A stretch of DNA of 64,000 bases from JAXLRU01 sp046330935 (GCA_046330935.1 JAXLRU010000005.1:496001-560000), one strand, 5' to 3'; counted from the stretch's first letter, positions 39,901-52,752 are shown. Program-made: numbers and translations. Notes: generated from the letters alone by a model not told the origin.

Positions 39901-40863
39901 ATGCAGCCGGGGATCGAGACCGTGACGAGTGACACCGAGCCGGGCGCGGACGCCTCCGCGCCCGCCGCGGTGCCGGTGCAGGGCCCACGGGCGCTGCCGC
40001 ACGCCCTGCCGTCCCGGGCGCTGTCGCCCTCCCGCGCCGGCGACTTCATGCAGTGCCCCCTGCTCTACCGGTTCCGGGTCGTCGACCGCATCCCCGAGGC
40101 GCCCAGCCCTGCGGCGGTGCGCGGCACCGTCGTGCATGCCGTCCTGGAACGGCTCTTCGACCTCCCCGCACCCCAGCGCACCGTCGAGGCCGCCGAATCA
40201 CTGCTGCCCTCCCAGTGGGAGCGCGTGCGGGAGGAGCGGCCCGAGCTGGCGGAGCTGTTCGCCGGCGAGGGCGAACGCCCTGCGGCCGGGGCGGAGGAGG
40301 AGTGGCTGACTGGCGCCCGGGCGCTGCTGCGCCGCTGGTTCGAGCTCGAGGACCCGACGCGCCTCGAACCCGCCGAGCGGGAGCTCTACGTGGAGACGGC
40401 CCTGGAGGACGGGCTCGTCCTGCGCGGGTACGTCGACAGGCTCGACGTCGCGCCCGACGGGCGCACCCGCGTCGTCGACTACAAGACCGGCCGGGCCCCG
40501 CGCGAGGCGTTCGAGGCCAAGGCGCTGTTCCAGATGCGGTTCTACGCCCTGGTGCTCTGGCGCCTGCGCGGCCGGGTGCCCGACCTGCTGCAGCTGGTGT
40601 ACCTCGGCAGCGGCGAGGTCCTGCGCTACGTGCCCGAGGAGCACGAGCTGCTCGCCACGCAGCGCAAGGTCCAGGCCGTGTGGGCGGCCATCGAACGGGC
40701 TGCCCAGACCGGCGACTGGCGTCCGTCGCCGGGGCGCCTGTGCGACTGGTGCGACCACCACGCCCGCTGCCCCGCCCAGGGCGGCGTGCTGCCCCCGCTG
40801 CCCGAGGCGGCCGTGCCCGTCGCGGCGGCGCTGCCTGCCCCGGGCCTGGACGAGGACGCCTGA
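39901..40863 (+). CDS. RecB-family exonuclease with Fe-S cysteines
   Basis: This 320-residue PD-(D/E)XK nuclease is common next to trmI in actinobacteria. SPSRAGDFMQCPLLYRFR carries the first iron-sulfur cysteine (C52). RGTVVHAVLERLF provides the nuclease histidine, GYVDRLDVAPDGRTRVVDYKTG in parts provides the D-x-K core. The C-terminal C281, C284 and C290 (LCDWCDHHARCP) complete a 4Fe-4S cluster, as in AddB and Cas4. The ATG lies six bases after a TAGCGT box (39889-39894), so it is probably leaderless. No CRISPR or helicase partner is nearby, arguing for a repair role rather than adaptation. Confidence 0.88.
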   Translation: MQPGIETVTSDTEPGADASAPAAVPVQGPRALPHALPSRALSPSRAGDFMQCPLLYRFRVVDRIPEAPSPAAVRGTVVHAVLERLFDLPAPQRTVEAAESLLPSQWERVREERPELAELFAGEGERPAAGAEEEWLTGARALLRRWFELEDPTRLEPAERELYVETALEDGLVLRGYVDRLDVAPDGRTRVVDYKTGRAPREAFEAKALFQMRFYALVLWRLRGRVPDLLQLVYLGSGEVLRYVPEEHELLATQRKVQAVWAAIERAAQTGDWRPSPGRLCDWCDHHARCPAQGGVLPPLPEAAVPVAAALPAPGLDEDA

Positions 40864-41084
40864 TCCGGCCCTGCCGGCGCCCGTGGTGGGTCCACCTCCC
40901 GGTGGACCCTGACCCGCAGCCCCCCCTGCGAGGATTCCGGTTGGCACCAGTGCCGCGCCGTCCCCGGTGCGGCCAGGCTGTGCTCAGCGGACGACGTCCG
41001 CGAAGTCAGGTCCCGTGCAGGCTGCCAGTGCGCCGCGGGGACGTCGAGGGGCGCGTATCGCGCCGTTGAGGAGAGGGGCCGACG

Positions 41085-41879
41085 GTGACCGAGGGTCACG
41101 TCGCAGCAGATCCACACACGAGCTCCGGGACGCCGCTGTCCCCCGTGGTCGCCAGGGCGACCGAGCTCTCCAAGATCTACGGCAAGGGGGACGCGCAGGT
41201 GCGCGCGCTCGACGGAGTCACCGTCGACTTCCACCGCGGCCAGATGACCGCGATCATGGGGCCGTCGGGGTCGGGCAAGTCCACGCTGATGCACTGCATG
41301 GCCGCGCTGGACACGCCCACGGCGGGCGAGGTCGTCATCGACGGCGTCAGCGTCCTGGGGCTGGGCGACGGGCCGCTCACCCGGCTGCGCCGGGACAAGC
41401 TCGGCTTCGTCTTCCAGTCGTTCAACCTGGTGCCGACGCTGTCGGCGCGCGAGAACATCACGCTCCCGCTCGACATCGCCGGTCGCAAGGTCGACCAGGC
41501 GTGGTTCGACCAGGTCATCGACACGGTGGGCCTGCGCGAGCGGCTGACCCACCGACCCAGCCAGCTCTCCGGCGGGCAGCAGCAGCGCGTGGCCTGTGCG
41601 CGGGCCCTGGTGGCACGGCCGGCGATCGTCTTCGCAGACGAGCCCACCGGCAACCTCGACTCGACGGCGTCCGCCGAGATCCTCGGCTTCCTGCGGCGCT
41701 CGGTCGACGAGTACGGCCAGACCATCGTGATGGTCACGCACGAACCGAGCGCCGCCGCCTACGCCGACCGCGTGCTCTTCCTCGCCGACGGCCGGATCGT
41801 CGACGAGCTGCTCGCGCCGACCGCCGACACCGTGCTGGAGAAGATGCGCGGCTTCGAGGCCCGGGGACGGGCGAGCTGA
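41085..41879 (+). CDS. ABC transporter ATP-binding protein (MacB/LolD type)
   Basis: This 264-residue nucleotide-binding subunit has Walker A GPSGSGKS at 59-66, the Q-loop in FVFQSFNLVPTLSARENI, ABC signature LSGGQQQRVACARAL and Walker B IVFADEPTGNLDS. The NLVPTLSA Q-loop context and GNLDS are typical of the MacB/LolD/FtsE branch that powers mechanotransmission instead of classical import. GAGGAGAGGGG precedes the GTG. It overlaps its permease gene by one base (TGATG). Confidence 0.93.
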   Translation: MTEGHVAADPHTSSGTPLSPVVARATELSKIYGKGDAQVRALDGVTVDFHRGQMTAIMGPSGSGKSTLMHCMAALDTPTAGEVVIDGVSVLGLGDGPLTRLRRDKLGFVFQSFNLVPTLSARENITLPLDIAGRKVDQAWFDQVIDTVGLRERLTHRPSQLSGGQQQRVACARALVARPAIVFADEPTGNLDSTASAEILGFLRRSVDEYGQTIVMVTHEPSAAAYADRVLFLADGRIVDELLAPTADTVLEKMRGFEARGRAS

Positions 41880-44395
41880 TGCTGAGGGTCACGCTCAAGA
41901 GCGTCCGCGGCCACCTGGTCCGGTTCCTGCTCACCGCGATCGCCGTGACCCTCGGGGTCGCGTTCGTCGCCGGCACCTTCGTCCTGCGCGACAGCATCGA
42001 CGCCACCCTCGACGACCTGCTCGGGGGCGCGACGAAGGGTGTCGACGTCCAGGTGCGAGGCAAGGAGTCCGTCGAGGACGGCGGCTTCTCCACCCGGGCG
42101 TCCATGCCCGTCGCGCTGGCCGACACCCTGGCGAAGGTCGACGGCGTGCAGCGCGCCGTCCCCGACCTGCAGGGTTCGATCATGCTGGTCGGCAAGGACG
42201 GCAAGGTCGTGCGCAGCGGTGGGGCCCCCACGCTGGGCTTCGCCTTCCGCGACGACGACCCGTCGTTCCGCCTCGTCGAGGGGCGAGGGCCCACCGGACC
42301 GACCGAGGTCGCCGTCGAGAGCAGCACGCTGGAGCGGTCCGAGCTGAAGGTCGGCGACTCCACCCAGGCGGTCGTCGGGTCCCAGCCCACCACGGTCACG
42401 ATCGTGGGGCGGGTCGACTTCGGCTCCCTGTTCGGCGCGACGGCCGTCCTGACCGACGCGCAGACCGCGACCAAGCAGTTCGCCCCCGACGGCCTCATCG
42501 GCTCGTTCTCCGTGACGGCGACACCCGGCGTGACCCAGGCCGCGCTGGCCGAGCGGGTCCGGACCGTGCTCCCCGGCGACGCCGAGGCGATCACCGGCGC
42601 GGCGTTGAAGAAGGAGAACGAGGACGCGATCAACAAGGGCCTGACGGTCTTCACGTCGATCCTGCTGATCTTCGCCGCCGTCTCCCTGTTCGTCGGCATC
42701 TTCATCATCTTCAACACGTTCTCGATGCTGATCACCCAGCGGACCCGCGAACTGGCCTTGCTGCGCGCGGTCGGCGCGGCCCGGGGCCAGGTGCTGCGCA
42801 TGGTCCTCGGCGAGGCCGTCGTCGTCGGGATCGTCGGCAGCGGGCTCGGCCTGGCCGCGGGCGTCGGCCTGGCCGCCGGCCTCCAGGCGCTGATGCGCAC
42901 CGTCTTCGGGGCCGACATCAGTTCGGGTGTGCCCGTCCACGTCGTGACCGTCGTGACGAGCCTCGTCGTCGGCACCGTGGTGACCCTGCTCTCGGCGCTG
43001 CTGCCGGCTCTCCGGGCCTCGCGCATCCCGCCCGTCGCCGCCATGCGGGAGGACGCGATCGTCCCGAAGACGGCGATCCTCCTGCGCGGTCTCATCGGCA
43101 GCGCGGTGCTCGCCTTCGGCGCCGGCGCCGTCGTCCTGGGGGTCACCCGGGCCGACGTGCCCTGGCCGCTCGTGGGGGTGGGCTCGGCGATGGCGTTGAT
43201 CGGCGCCCTCATGGCGGCGCCGCTGGTGGCACGCCCGGTCGTGCGGGTCGTGTCCGCCCCGATCGTCCTCGTCACCGGGCTCGTCGGCCGGCTGGCTCGC
43301 GAGAACGCCCTGCGGGTTCCGCGCCGCACGGCGACCACCGCCAGCGCCCTGATGATCGGCCTCGCGCTGATCGCGGCCGTGTCCGTCATCGCGGACTCGG
43401 CGAAGGCCAGCGTCCGCGACGTCGTGGTGCGCGAGTTGCGCGGCGACTTCGTGGTCACCAGCGGCTTCTCGCCCGTCCCCCCGGGCACGGCCGACGCGCT
43501 GGCGAAGGCCGACGGCGTGAGGTCCGCGACGGCCTACACGTCCGTCCCCCTGGCCGTGGACGGCGAGACGGCGCCCGCCACGGCACTGTCCGGTGCGGCC
43601 GTCAGCGACGTCCTCAACCTGCGCATGGACTCGGGGGCGGTGTCCGACCTGGGTGTGGCCACGGTCCTCGTGGACTCCGAGCGCTCGGCCGAGGAGGGCT
43701 GGCGGACCGGGGACACGATCACGGCCACGGTGGGGGCGCTGAAGGACCAGCGCCTGAAGGTGGCGGGGATCTACGAGCCCAGTGCCATCCTCGCCACCGA
43801 CTTCATCGTCGACCGATCGCTGTTCGAGAAGGCGGTGCCCGCGGCGCTGCGCTTCGACCAGGCGGTCATCGTGGCCGCCGACGAGGGCGCCGACCTGTCC
43901 CAGGTCCGGGCGGCGCTGGACGCGGTCGCCAAGCCCTACGTCGCCTTGACGGTGCAGAGCGCCCAGGAGTTCACCGACGGCCAGGTGAAGCAGATCGACA
44001 CGCTGCTGAACTTCCTCTATGCGCTGCTGCTGCTGAGCGTCGTCATCGCCGTCCTCGGCATCATCAACACCCTCGCCCTGTCGGTGTTCGAGCGCACCCG
44101 CGAGATCGGCCTGCTGCGGGCGGTCGGCCTGAGCCGCCGCCAACTCGCCTCGATGATCACCGTGGAGTCCGTCACCACGGCCGCCTTCGGTGCTGCGCTG
44201 GGGCTGGCGCTGGGGCTGGGTGCCGGCATCGCCCTCCAGCACGGCCTGCGGGGAGACATCGACACGCTGTCGATCCCGTGGGGCAGGATCCTCGTGGTCC
44301 TGGCGGCCTCGGCGGTGACCGGTGTCGTCGCCGCCCTGTGGCCGGCGATCCGCGCGGTGCGGCTCAACGTGCTGAGGGCCATCGCGACCGACTAG
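41879..44395 (+). CDS. FtsX-like permease of an ABC transporter
   Basis: This 838-residue membrane partner of the preceding ATPase has two FtsX-type repeats. Each repeat opens with a helix, carries a large extracytoplasmic domain and closes with three helices: the first has MFS-like helices near ITVFTSILLIFAAVSLFVGIFIIF (in parts) and RTRELALLRAVGAARGQVL, and the second has LLLLSVVIAVLGIINTLALSVFERTREIGLLRAVGLSRRQL in parts. The two loops with RTRELxLLRAVG mark coupling helices. Such systems move lipids, antimicrobials or lipoproteins, or regulate wall enzymes. The substrate is unknown. A long hairpin follows the stop. Confidence 0.9.
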   Translation: MLRVTLKSVRGHLVRFLLTAIAVTLGVAFVAGTFVLRDSIDATLDDLLGGATKGVDVQVRGKESVEDGGFSTRASMPVALADTLAKVDGVQRAVPDLQGSIMLVGKDGKVVRSGGAPTLGFAFRDDDPSFRLVEGRGPTGPTEVAVESSTLERSELKVGDSTQAVVGSQPTTVTIVGRVDFGSLFGATAVLTDAQTATKQFAPDGLIGSFSVTATPGVTQAALAERVRTVLPGDAEAITGAALKKENEDAINKGLTVFTSILLIFAAVSLFVGIFIIFNTFSMLITQRTRELALLRAVGAARGQVLRMVLGEAVVVGIVGSGLGLAAGVGLAAGLQALMRTVFGADISSGVPVHVVTVVTSLVVGTVVTLLSALLPALRASRIPPVAAMREDAIVPKTAILLRGLIGSAVLAFGAGAVVLGVTRADVPWPLVGVGSAMALIGALMAAPLVARPVVRVVSAPIVLVTGLVGRLARENALRVPRRTATTASALMIGLALIAAVSVIADSAKASVRDVVVRELRGDFVVTSGFSPVPPGTADALAKADGVRSATAYTSVPLAVDGETAPATALSGAAVSDVLNLRMDSGAVSDLGVATVLVDSERSAEEGWRTGDTITATVGALKDQRLKVAGIYEPSAILATDFIVDRSLFEKAVPAALRFDQAVIVAADEGADLSQVRAALDAVAKPYVALTVQSAQEFTDGQVKQIDTLLNFLYALLLLSVVIAVLGIINTLALSVFERTREIGLLRAVGLSRRQLASMITVESVTTAAFGAALGLALGLGAGIALQHGLRGDIDTLSIPWGRILVVLAASAVTGVVAALWPAIRAVRLNVLRAIATD

Positions 44396-44407
44396 AAGGA
44401 CAGTCGA

Positions 44408-44456
44408 ACGAGCCCGGGCACCAGCAGGCGGTTCGCCTGCGGGTGCCCGGGCTCGT
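44408..44456. terminator. Bidirectional terminator after the permease gene
   Basis: Arms of 15 bases (44408-44422 and 44442-44456), one mismatch, seven more pairs and a GTT loop form a long stem between convergent genes. It is among the most stable hairpins in the window. Confidence 0.75.
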
Positions 44457-44461
44457 CGGCG

Positions 44462-45139
44462 TCAGGCGGCCGGACGCGCCAGGATCTCGGCCCGCAGCCT
44501 CGGCAGGTCGGCGAGGCCGACGCCCTGCAGCGTGTCGAGCTTCAGCTGCCCCGGGGTGAGGGGCAGCGGCTGCAGGTACTCCACGGCGAGCGTGGGGACG
44601 CCCGCGGCCTCCGCCGAGGCGGCGCCGGTGGCGCTGTCCTCGATCGCGACGCAGTCACGGGGGTCGACCCCGAGCCGGGTGGCGGCCGTGAGGTAGGCCT
44701 CCGGGTGTGGCTTGCCGTGGGTGACCTCGTCACCGGCCACGAGCACCGAGAACGCGCCTGAGGGCGTCTGCTCCAGCACCACCTGGGCCAGGCTGCGATA
44801 GGACATGGTGACCAGGGCACAGGGGATGCCCGCGGCGGCGACCTCCTCCAGCAGCTCCCTGGCCCCCGGCCGCCAGGGCAGGCGTTCCCGAGCGGCGGCG
44901 ATCACCCGGCGCAGGAGTTCGTCGACGATCGCCTCGGGCGACATCGGCACGCCCCGCCGGGCGAGGTTCTCGGCCGTGGCAAGGAGCGGATTGCCGATCT
45001 GCGCGTGGGAGTCCGCCTCCGTCCACTCGACACCGGCATCAGCGGCGAGGGCGACCTCGCCTGCGATCCAGTACGGCTCGGTGTCGACCAGGGTGCCGTC
45101 CATGTCCCACAGCACGGCTGCGGGCGGGGGAAGGGTCAC
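44462..45139 (-). CDS. HAD-superfamily hydrolase (beta-phosphoglucomutase-like)
   Basis: This 225-residue HAD subfamily IA phosphatase has motif I LWDMDGTLVDTEP with the nucleophile aspartate near residue 12, motif II around LVTMSYRS, motif III KPHPEAYL and motif IV AIEDSATGAASAEAAG. The alpha-helical cap is inserted after motif I. The substrate is not determinable, though small phosphosugars are usual. It starts four bases after the metH stop on the same strand, so the two form an operon in many actinobacteria. A long hairpin closes the unit. Confidence 0.88.
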   Translation of the reverse strand: MTLPPPAAVLWDMDGTLVDTEPYWIAGEVALAADAGVEWTEADSHAQIGNPLLATAENLARRGVPMSPEAIVDELLRRVIAAARERLPWRPGARELLEEVAAAGIPCALVTMSYRSLAQVVLEQTPSGAFSVLVAGDEVTHGKPHPEAYLTAATRLGVDPRDCVAIEDSATGAASAEAAGVPTLAVEYLQPLPLTPGQLKLDTLQGVGLADLPRLRAEILARPAA

Positions 45140-45143
45140 GTGC

Positions 45144-48758
<3,615 letters not shown>

Positions 48759-48860
48759 GTCGCGTTCCGCCCTTTCCCTCGCTGCGTTCGCGCCGCCGGC
48801 GGCGGCCGTCCACCGGGAACGCCCCGGCGGCCGGGACGCTTCCCCGGCCGTTCGAGACTA
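48759..48860 (-). promoter_or_regulatory. metH promoter and about 90-base leader
   Basis: TAGTCT (48855-48860 on the minus strand) is the likely -10. The leader can fold a stem with GGCCGGG/CCCGGCC arms just after the start point. It lacks the conserved boxes of cobalamin and SAM riboswitches as far as I can see by eye. Confidence 0.4.
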
Positions 48861-49037
48861 CCGGTGCCCGGGGAGGGCTCCGGCGAACGCGACATCCCCC
48901 GCCGGGGCTCCTGCGACCCTCGGCGACCGGTCCGCGTGGGCCGGGCGGGCCGTCGACCGTAGGCTGAGACCGGCACCGGACCGCTGCGGGAGTACTCTCC
49001 GGCAAGCCGTGCGAGCGCCCGGTGACGAGGAGGACAT

Positions 49038-49898
49038 GTGAGCGAGCAGCCGGCGACGCCGTCGCTGCGCACCCCGGTGATGGTCGCGGCGTTCGAGGGG
49101 TGGAACGACGCCGGTGAGGCGGCCAGCGGTGCCATCGACCACCTGGAGAAGGTGTGGGGGGCGCAGCCGCTGGTGGAACTCGACCCGGAGGAGTACCACG
49201 ACTTCCAGGTGACCCGGCCGATGGTCAGCCTCGACGAGGACGACCGGCGCCGGATCGTCTGGCCCGCCACGCGCCTGTCCTGGGCACGCCCGGCCGGGTC
49301 CGAGCGTGACGTCGTGCTCGTGCGCGGCATCGAGCCGTCGATGCGCTGGCGGACGTTCACGACGGAGCTCCTGGGGCACGCCCGTCGTTACGGCTGCACG
49401 ACCCTGGTGACGCTCGGCGCGCTGCTGGCCGACGTCCCCCACACCCGTCCCATCCCGGTGACGACGACGAGCGAGGACGCCGAGCTGGTCAAGCGGCTCG
49501 CGCTGGAGGAGTCCCGGTACGAGGGACCCGTGGGCATCGTCGGGGTCCTGCAGGAGGCGGCTGCCCGGTCGGGGCTGCCGGGGATGTCGCTGTGGGCCGC
49601 CGTCCCGCACTACGTGGGGCAGTCGCCGTCGCCGAAGGCCACGCTCGCGTTGCTGCGGCGCGTGGAGGAGCTGCTCGACGTCACCGTCCCCCTCGGCGAC
49701 CTGCCCGAGGACTCCCGGGCCTGGGAGCGCGGCGTGGACGAGCTGGCCGAGGAGGACTCGGAGATCGGCGAGTACGTCCGCCAGCTCGAGGAGGCCAAGG
49801 ACACCGCCGACCTGCCCGAGGCCACTGGTGAGGCGATCGCCCGGGAGTTCGAGCGCTACCTGCGCCGGCGCGACGACGGGCCCGCGACCGGCCGCTGA
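49038..49898 (+). CDS. PAC2 family protein
   Basis: This 286-residue protein belongs to the PAC2 superfamily, which in eukaryotes and archaea includes proteasome-assembly chaperones. Family landmarks are MVAAFEGWNDAGEAASGAIDHL, the LVRGIEPSMRWRTFTTELL stretch, TLVTLGALLADVPHTRPIP and GIVGVLQEAAARSGLPGMSLWAAVPHYV in parts. The C-terminal tail (from about 225) is acidic and helical. GAGGAGG precedes the GTG, and a TACTCT box (48993-48998) gives a leader of about 35 bases. It is divergent from metH and converges with mshC. A proteasome-assembly role in bacteria is unproven. Confidence 0.85.
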   Translation: MSEQPATPSLRTPVMVAAFEGWNDAGEAASGAIDHLEKVWGAQPLVELDPEEYHDFQVTRPMVSLDEDDRRRIVWPATRLSWARPAGSERDVVLVRGIEPSMRWRTFTTELLGHARRYGCTTLVTLGALLADVPHTRPIPVTTTSEDAELVKRLALEESRYEGPVGIVGVLQEAAARSGLPGMSLWAAVPHYVGQSPSPKATLALLRRVEELLDVTVPLGDLPEDSRAWERGVDELAEEDSEIGEYVRQLEEAKDTADLPEATGEAIAREFERYLRRRDDGPATGR

Positions 49899-49940
49899 GC
49901 CGCGCGGGGCCGCGGCGGTGGGACCGCTACGGCCCGAGGA

Positions 49941-51206
49941 TCACAGCCGGACGCCGAGCAGCGCGTCGATCGCGCGTGCCACCAGGCCGGGGGCCGAGGC
50001 GACGTCGGGCTGGTCGCGTTCGGTGCGCGCGCGCACCTGGGCGGCGGCCCAGGCGTCGACGACGGCCAGCGCGGCGGGAGCGTCGAGGTCGTCGGCCAGC
50101 GCGGCGCGGACGCCCTGCAGCACCGGGAGCGGGTCGGGCCCGTCCTGGCGGGACAGGGCCTCCCGCCACAGCGCGACCCGCTGCTGCGCCTGCGCGAGGC
50201 CTTCGGGGGTCCACTCCCAGTCCTGGCGGTAGTGGTGGGCCAGGATGGCCAGGCGGATCGCGGCGGGGTCCACACCCTCGGCGCGCAGGCGCGAGACGAA
50301 CACGAGGTTCCCGCGCGACTTGCTCATCTTCTCGCCGTCGAGGCCCACCATGCCCGTGTGGGCGTAGACGCGGGCGTAGGGCGTCCGCCCGGTCAGCACA
50401 TGCGCCTCGGCTGCGCCCATCTCGTGGTGGGGGAAGCGCAGGTCGGCGCCCCCGCCCTGGACGTCGAAGCCCATCCCCAGGTGCCGCAGCGCGATCGTCG
50501 TGCACTCGATGTGCCAGCCGGGGCGGCCCCGGCCGAGGCTGCGACCGTCCCACGCGGGTTCGCCGTCGCGCTCGACGCGCCACAGCAGGCAGTCCAGCGG
50601 GTGCTTCTTGCCCGCGCGGTCGGGGTCGCCCCCGCGCTCGGCGAAGATCTCGCGCATCCGCTCGACGGGGAGCCCGGAGACGGAGCCGAAGGTGGCGTCG
50701 GCGTGGACGTCGAAGTAGACGTCGCCGTCGGGGTGCTCACCGTCGCCGGGCACGCGGTAGGCGGCGCCGGCGGCCAGCAGCGCCTCGACGGCGTCGACGA
50801 CGAGGTCCACGGCCTCGACGGCGCCCAGGTACACGTCGGGCGGGATCACCCCGAGGGCGGTCATGTCCTCGGTGAACAGGGCGGTCTGGGCGAGGGCCAG
50901 TTCCTGCCAGTCCACCCCGGTGGCGGCGGCGCGCTCCAGCAGCGGGTCGTCGACGTCGGTGACGTTCTGCACGTACCGGACGCTCTGGCCGTGGTCGCGC
51001 CAGGCGCGTTGCAGCAGGTCGAACGCGACGTAGGTGCTCGCGTGGCCCAGGTGGGTGGCGTCGTAGGGGGTGATCCCGCAGACGTACATGCGGGCCTGCT
51101 CACCGGGGGCGGCGACGACACGACGCCCGGACGCCGCGTCGTGGAGCTCGACGGGCAGGCCGCGACCGGGCAGGGCGGGCAGGGCGGGGGCGGGCCAGGA
51201 CTTCAC
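49941..51206 (-). CDS. mshC: Cysteine:1D-myo-inosityl 2-amino-2-deoxy-glucopyranoside ligase MshC
   Basis: This 421-residue class-I aminoacyl-tRNA-synthetase-like ligase joins cysteine to GlcN-Ins with ATP, the penultimate step of mycothiol synthesis. The zinc/HIGH-type region has YVCGITPYDATHLGHASTYV. GWHIECTTIALRHLG and GGGADLRFPHHEMGAAEA give further cysteine/zinc contacts. The KMSKS loop is GEKMSKSRGN. The short C-terminal domain lacks the tRNA-binding extension of CysS, which separates it from cysteinyl-tRNA synthetase. The GTG lies six bases after a TAGGCT box (51213-51218 complement). It also follows the SCO1664-type gene by 23 bases, so it can be transcribed alone or with the operon. 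Confidence 0.94.
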   Translation of the reverse strand: MKSWPAPALPALPGRGLPVELHDAASGRRVVAAPGEQARMYVCGITPYDATHLGHASTYVAFDLLQRAWRDHGQSVRYVQNVTDVDDPLLERAAATGVDWQELALAQTALFTEDMTALGVIPPDVYLGAVEAVDLVVDAVEALLAAGAAYRVPGDGEHPDGDVYFDVHADATFGSVSGLPVERMREIFAERGGDPDRAGKKHPLDCLLWRVERDGEPAWDGRSLGRGRPGWHIECTTIALRHLGMGFDVQGGGADLRFPHHEMGAAEAHVLTGRTPYARVYAHTGMVGLDGEKMSKSRGNLVFVSRLRAEGVDPAAIRLAILAHHYRQDWEWTPEGLAQAQQRVALWREALSRQDGPDPLPVLQGVRAALADDLDAPAALAVVDAWAAAQVRARTERDQPDVASAPGLVARAIDALLGVRL

Positions 51207-51229
51207 GTGCGGAGCCTAACCGGGACGGC

Positions 51230-52138
51230 TCAGAACGGCGGCCACGGGATCGGCGGCATGCCCGGCAGGGGGCGCGGGAAGCGCCCGGCCCGGCGCAGGC
51301 GCGTCAGGCGCGTGCGCAACGCCGAGACGTCCTCGGCGGACAGGAGGTCCACCAGCGGCGCGAGCGGCCCCGCCGCCCCGGCCTCGAGCTGCTCGGCCAG
51401 GTCGCCCAGGGTGGCGGCCTCGGTGTCGTCGAAGCGGCGGCCGGCCCAGCCCCACAGCACGGTGCGCAGCTTCGGGTCGGGGTGGAAGGTCAGGCCGTGG
51501 TCGATCCCCCGCACGCTCACGGGCCCCTCGGCCGCCTCGGACCGCGCCGCCGCCGGTGCCACCAGCCGCCCCGCGAGGACGTGCCCCCCCTTGCGGTCGG
51601 CGTTGTTGGCGACGGCGTCGAAGAGGGCCAGGCTGCGCAGGACGGGGTCGTCGGCGTGGGTGAGCACGACCGGACGCCCGCGCCCGTCCTCGGCGTCCAG
51701 GACGCGCAGCCATCCGGGGGGCACTTGCGAGGGCGGCACGATGTCGATCAGTTCCGCGCCCGGCTCGGGGACGAGGGGGTCGCCGTCGGCGTCGTCTCCC
51801 GCGTCCAGCCACCACTGCAGGCTGCCGGGGCCGAAGGGCGCGTCGTCGCGGACCAGCGTCGGGGGCACGACGTCCCAGCCCGCGGCGCGGGACAGGGCAT
51901 AGGCGGCGGCTTCGCGTGCCCCGAGGGTGCCGGTCGGGAAGTCCCACAGGGGGCGCTCCCCCGCCGTCGGCTTGTAGACGGCGAGGTGGTCCACGCCGTC
52001 GAGGGACACCGAGGCGAGCAGGGTGGCGTTGCTGGCGTCGTCCAGGCGCCCGAGCACCTCGATCGTGCCCTGGGCGAGGACGGCGAGCGCGGCGTCCTCG
52101 TCGAGGCCGCCGCCGGCTGCGGGGGTGGGCGGGTTCAG
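51230..52138 (-). CDS. SCO1664-family protein (PI3/4-kinase or HipA-like fold)
   Basis: This is a 302-residue protein of unknown substrate with kinase-fold features. VYKPTAGERPLWDFPTG (54-70) has the probable ATP lysine K56. LFDAVANNADRKGGHVL (172-188) resembles the catalytic D...N loop (D174, N179, D181). GIDHGLTF (211-218) gives the metal-binding aspartate D213. The family is conserved between DUF3090 and mshC in actinobacteria. No ATG, GTG or TTG gives the normal N-terminus. I place the start at CTG 52136-52138, overlapping the DUF3090 stop as CTGA. A GTG at a later position would cut off the first strand. Phospho-transfer to a lipid, protein or mycothiol precursor is possible. Confidence 0.8.
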   Translation of the reverse strand: MNPPTPAAGGGLDEDAALAVLAQGTIEVLGRLDDASNATLLASVSLDGVDHLAVYKPTAGERPLWDFPTGTLGAREAAAYALSRAAGWDVVPPTLVRDDAPFGPGSLQWWLDAGDDADGDPLVPEPGAELIDIVPPSQVPPGWLRVLDAEDGRGRPVVLTHADDPVLRSLALFDAVANNADRKGGHVLAGRLVAPAAARSEAAEGPVSVRGIDHGLTFHPDPKLRTVLWGWAGRRFDDTEAATLGDLAEQLEAGAAGPLAPLVDLLSAEDVSALRTRLTRLRRAGRFPRPLPGMPPIPWPPF

Positions 52139-52695
52139 CGCCGGTACCCGTTCGCCCGGGGGCAGACGTGGCCCTCGGTGTCGAGGGGGTTGCCGCAGAA
52201 CGGGCACGGCGGCCGGCCCGCGGCGACGACGGCGAGGGCGCGCTTGGCGAAGCCGCGGGCGGCGGCGCCGGTGAGGGCGACCCGCAGGAGGCTGCCGTCG
52301 GTGGGCGGGACCTCCTCCTCGGCGTCCTCGGGGGTCTCGGAGTCGTCGATCTCGAAGCACTCGATGACGACCCGCTCGGCGTCGCTGTCCCAGGCCAGGC
52401 TCATGGTGCCGACGCGGAACTCCTCCTCGATCGGCGTCGACAGCGGTTCGTTGTCGATGCTGTCGGCCGGGGCGAGTGCGGGCACCGGTGCGTTGCCTGC
52501 GCTGCGGCGGACCACCTCGTCGAGGAGGTCCTCGACCCGTTCGGCGAGGACGGCGACCTGGGCCTTCTCCAGGGCGACGGTGGTCGTGCGCACGCCGGCG
52601 GTGGCCTGGAGGAAGAACGCGCGCTGGCCGGGTTGACCGACCGTCCCGGCCACGAACCGGTCCGGCGGGTCGTAGTCGAAGACCTGACGGGGCAT
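52135..52695 (-). CDS. DUF3090 family zinc-ribbon protein
   Basis: This 186-residue conserved actinobacterial protein is without an assigned function. It has a beta-rich body (FVAGTVGQPGQRAFFLQATAG; TTTVALEKAQVAVLAERVEDLLDEV in parts), an acidic linker and a C-terminal zinc-type tail CPFCGNPLDTEGHVCPRANGYRR (in parts). The ATG at 52695 is seven bases after a TAGGGT box (52703-52708 complement); an in-frame GTG two codons earlier would sit only one base from that box. It is coupled to the SCO1664-type gene downstream and 57 bases after the phosphatase gene. Confidence 0.82.
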   Translation of the reverse strand: MPRQVFDYDPPDRFVAGTVGQPGQRAFFLQATAGVRTTTVALEKAQVAVLAERVEDLLDEVVRRSAGNAPVPALAPADSIDNEPLSTPIEEEFRVGTMSLAWDSDAERVVIECFEIDDSETPEDAEEEVPPTDGSLLRVALTGAAARGFAKRALAVVAAGRPPCPFCGNPLDTEGHVCPRANGYRR

Positions 52696-52752
52696 GTCCA
52701 CGACCCTAGGGGGTCCGGCGCGCGCCCGCGCGGCCCGGGGCCTCGGGTCGGG

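Noticed and set aside
39901..40863. Cas4 and an associated CRISPR locus
   Set aside because: The Fe-S nuclease architecture is Cas4-like, but no repeat-spacer array or other cas gene exists in the window, and the trmI linkage points to the stand-alone RecB-like family.
48759..49037. Cobalamin or SAM riboswitch before metH
   Set aside because: The leader is structured, but I could not find the conserved boxes of either riboswitch class. It is described only as a leader.
49941..51206. Cysteinyl-tRNA synthetase
   Set aside because: The HIGH and KMSKS regions are shared, but the protein is short, lacks the anticodon-binding extension and sits in the mshC neighbourhood.
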